Notes under the pieces: generated by a model | Seen by the model: only the letters and a program-made list of their open reading frames with translations | Database searches by the model: none | Told to the model about the DNA's origin: nothing | Assembly (NCBI GenBank): GCA_902765725.1 | Contig: CACXAT010000009.1 | Location: 1-64,000, forward strand | DNA from: an uncultured Lachnospiraceae bacterium | GTDB lineage: Bacteria > Bacillota > Clostridia > Lachnospirales > Lachnospiraceae | Direction: 5' to 3' | Length of the DNA: 64,000 bases | Shown: positions 60,066 to 64,000 of the stretch, piece by piece | Layout: the number at the start of each line of letters is the position of its first letter | Numbering within the stretch: the stretch's first letter is position 1 | Position numbers and translations under genes: made by a program

Positions 60066-60136
60066 AATAGGCCGGTGCGGAGTGCCTCCGTACAGCTGAC
60101 ACCCGATGCTATGATCACAGTAAGAGGAATTACAGA

Positions 60137-62014
60137 ATGGCAAAAGCCAAAACAATCGAACAGATCCTGAGGGAGAACGCTTTAGCCTTTGCTCCGAATA
60201 TGGAAGAACACTATATGGCTGAGCTGGAGAATATATGGAACGAGGCCTGCAGAGAGAGCGGGGGAGAGGTGACGGATGCCCAGATCGATGAGTACCTGAA
60301 GGTGCTTAAGAATATGGGGCTTGCCATACCGGTCCACAAGGAGAACATCGAGCGGGAGAAGTCCAGAAAGAGCAGTGTGACGCCGGATCCGGAGATCCTG
60401 AAGATGCGCAAGATCATCCAGGATGAGAAGGCGGCGGATCTTGCCGCCAGGAGAGCCTCGAAGAAAGCCAGAGAGATCTCAAAAGTCTCAGGCCCGGGGA
60501 TCGCGGGCTGCGGCCCGATGATGTTTACCGGAGACGAAGGAGAGGCAGTCAGCAGTGACAATAAGCCGGATCCGGATGAGGTGTACCGCATCTTCCCGGT
60601 CCAGAGCAGGACAGACCTTGGGCATACGGTGTTCCTGATCCTGGATATCCCTGAGGGAACAGAGGTTCCTCACAGGATCGCGGGCGGGTTTACCAATCCG
60701 GAGAGAAGACTCGCCTTTGAATACTATGACGGAGGCGAGAGGCACCATATGTCAAGACTTGACATGAGCGGTGCCGATATCCGCTTCCGCAAGATGTTCT
60801 CCTGGCTGGGAGAGCATCACATATCCGTCCGGCTGAGCGGGATCACGGAAGGGAATTCATTTCTCGTATACCGCATCAAGGCGGTGGAACCGCCCATGGA
60901 CGGGGGGAGCCTTCAGCCGATGGAGGACAACCTGCTCCAGTATATGATCGACCGGATCCGGACCTCGATCCTGCAGGCTCCGGAGGAAGAGATCCCCGAG
61001 CAGATGTCGATGAGTGATCTGCCTGACATAATCAACTTCATGGCGTGCTGTGCCGATACGCTTCCTGCCAATATCCGCCAGTGGGCAAGGAAGAACATTA
61101 TGACGGCCGGCATGGACGGCGGAAATGCCGATGAGAAGAGACATGCAAAGCGCGCCCTGTCCATGATGCTGCAGGTGCGCTGGCGGAGCTCTTATTTCGA
61201 TCCCATCGATCCTGTAGAGGCAAGACGCATCCTCGATGAGGAGCTGTACGGCCTGGAGAAGGTCAAGCAGCGTGTCATAGAGACCATCATCCAGATCAAC
61301 CGTACGCACACGCTTCCAAGCTACGGCCTGCTCCTGGCGGGTCCTGCCGGAACCGGAAAGAGCCAGATCGCCTATGCGGTGGCGCGGATCCTGAAGATCC
61401 CGTCCGCGGTATTCGATATGAGTACGGTCAGAGACCCGGAGGCACTTACCGGAACGCCGCGCATTTACACCAACGCGCGCCCCGGAAGGATCATGGAGGC
61501 ATTCTCGCTGACCGGAAGCTCCAATATCGTCTTTGTCATCAATGAGCTGGACAAGGCGAACCATGAGGGGCAGAACGGCAATCCTGCCGATACTCTGCTG
61601 ACGTTGCTGGATAACCTGGGCTTTACAGATAACTATATGGAATGCCAGATTCCGACGGGCGGCGTCTATCCGATCGCGACAGCCAACAATAAGGATCAGA
61701 TCTCTGATCCGCTGATCACCAGGTTCGCTGTCATTGATATACCGGATTACACGCCGGAAGAGAAGAAGATCATCTTCCGGGATTATTCTCTGCCGAAGGT
61801 TCTGCGCAGGATGGGGATGCGGCCGGAGGAGTGCCGGATCACACCGGACGGCGTGGAGGCTGTCATCGATCTGTACAGAGACAGGCCCGGCTGCCGTGAC
61901 CTGGAACAGTCCGCAGAGCATCTTGCCGGGCACGCCCTGTATGAGATTGAGACGCAGGGAGTCCGGGAAGTGGAATTTGACGGGAATCGTGTAAGGGCGC
62001 TGCTGCGCGGATAG
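60137..62014 (+). CDS. Lon-like AAA+ ATPase without protease domain
   Basis: 625 residues. Residues 1-110 are helical and charged; 140-260 are beta-rich and unassigned. From about 360 comes a Lon-type AAA module: LDEELYGLEKVKQRVIETIIQI, Walker A LLLAGPAGTGKSQIAYAVA, RDPEALTGTPRIYTNARPGRIMEAF, Walker B-like NIVFVINELDKAN (Asn-Glu where DE is usual), sensor IATANNKDQISDPLITRFAVIDIPDYTPEEKK and the lid RDLEQSAEHLAG. The chain stops where the Ser-Lys protease domain of Lon would begin. It may be a remodelling ATPase of its own. AGAGGAATTACAG precedes the ATG. Confidence 0.8.
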   Translation: MAKAKTIEQILRENALAFAPNMEEHYMAELENIWNEACRESGGEVTDAQIDEYLKVLKNMGLAIPVHKENIEREKSRKSSVTPDPEILKMRKIIQDEKAADLAARRASKKAREISKVSGPGIAGCGPMMFTGDEGEAVSSDNKPDPDEVYRIFPVQSRTDLGHTVFLILDIPEGTEVPHRIAGGFTNPERRLAFEYYDGGERHHMSRLDMSGADIRFRKMFSWLGEHHISVRLSGITEGNSFLVYRIKAVEPPMDGGSLQPMEDNLLQYMIDRIRTSILQAPEEEIPEQMSMSDLPDIINFMACCADTLPANIRQWARKNIMTAGMDGGNADEKRHAKRALSMMLQVRWRSSYFDPIDPVEARRILDEELYGLEKVKQRVIETIIQINRTHTLPSYGLLLAGPAGTGKSQIAYAVARILKIPSAVFDMSTVRDPEALTGTPRIYTNARPGRIMEAFSLTGSSNIVFVINELDKANHEGQNGNPADTLLTLLDNLGFTDNYMECQIPTGGVYPIATANNKDQISDPLITRFAVIDIPDYTPEEKKIIFRDYSLPKVLRRMGMRPEECRITPDGVEAVIDLYRDRPGCRDLEQSAEHLAGHALYEIETQGVREVEFDGNRVRALLRG

Positions 62015-62056
62015 ATAAAAATCACATTTTCGTCATATTTTATGCGTAGAATTTGG

Positions 62057-62084
62057 TTGAAAATTCCTATTCTGTTGATATAAT
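62057..62084 (+). promoter_or_regulatory. Promoter of the structured leader and small-protein gene
   Basis: TTGAAA (62057-62062) and TATAAT (62079-62084), 16 bases apart, both consensus hexamers. The start would be near 62091. Confidence 0.7.
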
Positions 62085-62090
62085 GTAACA

Positions 62091-62236
62091 GGGTGGGATA
62101 TAAATCGTGGAAGGTGACGGGATGTAATTCTGGAATCTGTTGTAGGGGTGCAGCAATTATTAAGCGTGATTTCCACCTACAGTCCGGCGAGGGACGCAAA
62201 GTTCCCGCCGGATTTTTTATTTACGGAGAGGGCTCT
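62091..62236 (+). promoter_or_regulatory. Structured leader with intrinsic terminator (riboswitch or attenuator candidate)
   Basis: The RNA would hold TGTAGG/CCTACA pairing and a GTGGAA/TTCCAC alternative that cannot form at the same time. These are followed by the hairpin TCCGGCG-AGGGA / TTCCC-GCCGGA (62182-62213) and TTTTTT. After the terminator come ACGGAGAGGGC and the ATG at 62237. This is the layout of a terminator-controlled leader. I recognise no known aptamer; the loop GGGACGCAAAG recalls part of the c-di-GMP-I class, but the rest of that class is missing. Confidence 0.5.
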
Positions 62237-62362
62237 ATGGTGAAAAAGAGTATACGGCAGAATGAGTATATCCAGCAGGATGCCCAGGAGGATGACTGGG
62301 CAGAAAAGATCATTGAGAGAGCAGAGGCCATAAAAAAAATGCAGATGGACCGGTTTTTGTAA
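62237..62362 (+). CDS. Small charged protein of 41 residues
   Basis: The frame reads MVKKSIRQNEYIQQDAQEDD and then WAEKIIERAEAIKKMQMDRFL: one acidic/basic helix with no Cys and no membrane part. GGAGAGGGC lies before the ATG, and a consensus promoter and a structured leader are upstream, which favours a real gene. Its last codons overlap the guaA terminator hairpin. No family recognised. Confidence 0.6.
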   Translation: MVKKSIRQNEYIQQDAQEDDWAEKIIERAEAIKKMQMDRFL

Positions 62363-62375
62363 ACCGGTCCATCTG
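62334..62375 (-). terminator. Terminator of guaA
   Basis: A perfect 15-base-pair stem (62342-62356 with 62361-62375, CAGATGGACCGGTTT arm, 4-base loop) is followed on the minus strand by GCATTTTTTTTAT. It also covers the stop region of the small plus-strand gene, so it may end both transcripts. Confidence 0.9.
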
Positions 62376-62421
62376 TTGATTCTGTGTTGCAGATCCTGTG
62401 CTGAAGATCCAGTGCCTCGGA

Positions 62422-63978
62422 TCATTCGTACTCGATCGTTCCCGGCGGCTTGGACGTGATATCGTAGAAGACGCGGTTGACATGATCGACCTCGTTGACG
62501 ATCCTTGTCATCACCTTCTTCAGGACGCTGTAGGGAATCTCCGTCACATCCGCAGTCATGAAGTCTACGGTGTTCACCGAGCGCAGTGCGATGGCATAAT
62601 CGTAGGTCCGCTCATCCCCCATGACGCCTACGGAACGGACATTGGTCAGGGCGGCGAAGTACTGGTCAGCGCCGCGCTCAAGCCCGGCTTCTTTCATTTC
62701 TTCACGGAAGATCGCATCCGCGTTCTGTACCATCTTCACCTTCTCAGCAGTGATGTCTCCGATGATACGGATACCCAGGCCGGGGCCGGGGAAGGGCTGG
62801 CGGAGTACCAGATCCTCAGGAATCCCGAGGTGCAGGCCGACCTTGCGGACCTCGTCCTTGAACAGGTCGCGGAGCGGCTCTATGATCTCCTTGAAATCAA
62901 CAAGGTCAGGCAGGCCGCCCACGTTATGGTGGGACTTGATCACGGCGGATTCTCCGCCCAGTCCGGACTCGACTACGTCCGGGTAGATCGTTCCCTGGAC
63001 CAAATAATCGACAGCTCCGATCTGATGAGCCACCTCTTCGAATACCCGTATGAATTCTTCACCGATGATCCGGCGCTTTCTCTCCGGCTCAGTCACACCG
63101 GCAAGGCGGACGTAGAACCGGTCCTGGGCGTTGATCCTGATGAAGTTCAGGTCATAGGGACCGTCATTGCCAAATACACTCTCCACCAGATCGCCTTCAT
63201 CCTTGCGCAGCAGGCCGTGGTCTACGAACACGCAGGTCAGGTTTTTGCCGACAGCTCTCGAGAGAAGAACGGCTGCCACGGATGAATCCACTCCGCCTGA
63301 AAGTGCACAGAGTACCTTGCCGCTGCCTACTTTGCTGCGGATCGCCTCGATCTGCTGCTCGGCGAAGTCATCCATTCTCCAGTCACCGGCGCATTCGCAT
63401 ACATCCAGTACAAAATGACTGAGGATCTGTTTTCCGAATTCTGTGTGCAGGACTTCCGGATGGTACTGGATCGCGTACAGATTCTTCTCCACGCACTGGG
63501 CAGATGCCACCGGGCAGTTATCGGTATGGGCAGTAACCTCAAAACCGGGAGCAAGCTGGGAGATATAGTCATTGTGACTCATCCAGCAGGTCATGGTAGA
63601 GGGGAATCTCTCATAGAGCGGTGAGGGGACCGGATCCAGGATGACTTTTGTCCTGCCGTACTCGCGCTCCGGCGCGCGCTCGACTTTGCCCCCCAGTACA
63701 TGCATCATGAGCTGGGCTCCATAGCACAGACCAAGGACCGGAATCCCCATTTCAAAAAGTTCCTTCGGCGCGCTGGCAGCGCCTTCCAGATAGACACTGT
63801 TCGGACCTCCGGTGAGAATAATGCCTTTTGGATTCATTTCACGGATCTTGTCCAGCGGAGTCTTGTAGGACCAGATCTCGCAGTAGACCTGGCATTCCCT
63901 TACCCGCCTGGCAACCAGCTGGTTATACTGACCGCCGAAATCGATAACGATCACTTTCTCCTGTTGTATTGTATTCAT
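62422..63978 (-). CDS. guaA: GMP synthase (glutamine-hydrolysing)
   Basis: 518 residues. The class I amidotransferase part has [19 protein letters not shown], the nucleophile Cys in [11 protein letters not shown] and the His/Glu in IQYHPEVLH. The ATP-pyrophosphatase part has [31 protein letters not shown], and [21 protein letters not shown]. The dimerisation part has [18 protein letters not shown]. It converts XMP to GMP. The ATG at 63978 has AAAGGA six bases upstream; the longer frame from 63993 overlaps that site. The control region lies mostly beyond the window. Confidence 0.97.
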   Translation of the reverse strand: MNTIQQEKVIVIDFGGQYNQLVARRVRECQVYCEIWSYKTPLDKIREMNPKGIILTGGPNSVYLEGAASAPKELFEMGIPVLGLCYGAQLMMHVLGGKVERAPEREYGRTKVILDPVPSPLYERFPSTMTCWMSHNDYISQLAPGFEVTAHTDNCPVASAQCVEKNLYAIQYHPEVLHTEFGKQILSHFVLDVCECAGDWRMDDFAEQQIEAIRSKVGSGKVLCALSGGVDSSVAAVLLSRAVGKNLTCVFVDHGLLRKDEGDLVESVFGNDGPYDLNFIRINAQDRFYVRLAGVTEPERKRRIIGEEFIRVFEEVAHQIGAVDYLVQGTIYPDVVESGLGGESAVIKSHHNVGGLPDLVDFKEIIEPLRDLFKDEVRKVGLHLGIPEDLVLRQPFPGPGLGIRIIGDITAEKVKMVQNADAIFREEMKEAGLERGADQYFAALTNVRSVGVMGDERTYDYAIALRSVNTVDFMTADVTEIPYSVLKKVMTRIVNEVDHVNRVFYDITSKPPGTIEYE

Positions 63979-64000
63979 AGGCAATCCTTTCATGTGACGT

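Noticed and set aside
62182..62213. c-di-GMP-I riboswitch suggested by GGGACGCAAAG
   Set aside because: The phrase is just the terminator hairpin loop; the GGUAGGUAGCGGGG and other conserved parts of that aptamer class are absent.

Overview
The window reads as chromosomal DNA of an anaerobic, amino-acid- and sugar-fermenting Clostridia (Firmicutes), most like the Lachnospiraceae. The reasons are strong AGGAGG-type ribosome binding sites, sigma-A promoters of the TTGAAA-N17-TATAAT kind, a TrpR-related YerC protein, indolepyruvate:ferredoxin oxidoreductase, a split transketolase, an eukaryotic-like kinase with leucine-rich repeats and a family 3 glycosidase with inverted domain order. Base composition looks somewhat above 50 percent GC by eye. 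I saw no rRNA, tRNA, CRISPR array, phage module or transposase gene. The genus is an inference.

Layout. 1-2935: a frameshifted gene tail, an AlkD-like DNA glycosylase, and a MerR-type membrane regulator overlapping a YhfC-type intramembrane protease. 2944-8523 (minus strand): an NCS2 nucleobase permease, a two-part ThrE-like amino-acid exporter, a class V aminotransferase and a LIV-type binding protein. 8898-20958 (plus): a complete LIV-type ABC importer (binding protein, two permeases, two ATPases) running into a DeoR-family regulator, two zinc alcohol dehydrogenases, a class II aldolase, an aldo/keto reductase, a PfkB kinase and an aminotransferase. This looks like one uptake and polyol/ketose catabolism unit. 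20993-27308: a divergent LysR regulator, then RraA-like and PxpB-PxpC-PxpA (5-oxoprolinase), then split transketolase.

27392-35763 (minus) is the most unusual part. Three tightly spaced genes encode an LDH/MDH-like dehydrogenase, a roughly 1565-residue fusion (HD domain, long helical-repeat region, NadD-like nucleotidyltransferase, GNAT-like region, phosphoribosyltransferase-like region), and an 870-residue protein with a PPDK/PEP-synthase ATP-grasp domain but no phosphohistidine or PEP domain. The set is divergent from glutamate dehydrogenase, and a perfect palindrome lies between them. I do not know a described system with this composition.

37519-45641: a small helical protein, a membrane Ser/Thr kinase with extracellular leucine-rich repeats, and a 1916-residue secreted repeat protein. 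45843-47592: glutamate 5-kinase and an alpha/beta hydrolase. 47665-47893 is a long palindromic element. 48045-53667: YerC, IorAB, an aminotransferase and an acyl-CoA ligase, an aromatic-amino-acid oxidation operon. 53719-57191: a secreted glycosidase-like protein and a sodium/solute symporter. 57321-57625 holds an apparent free-standing structured RNA. 57711-62014: a GH3 beta-glucosidase and a Lon-like AAA ATPase without protease. 62057-62362: a structured leader and a 41-residue protein, followed on the minus strand by guaA.

Function assignments rest on motifs read by eye; no database search was possible.
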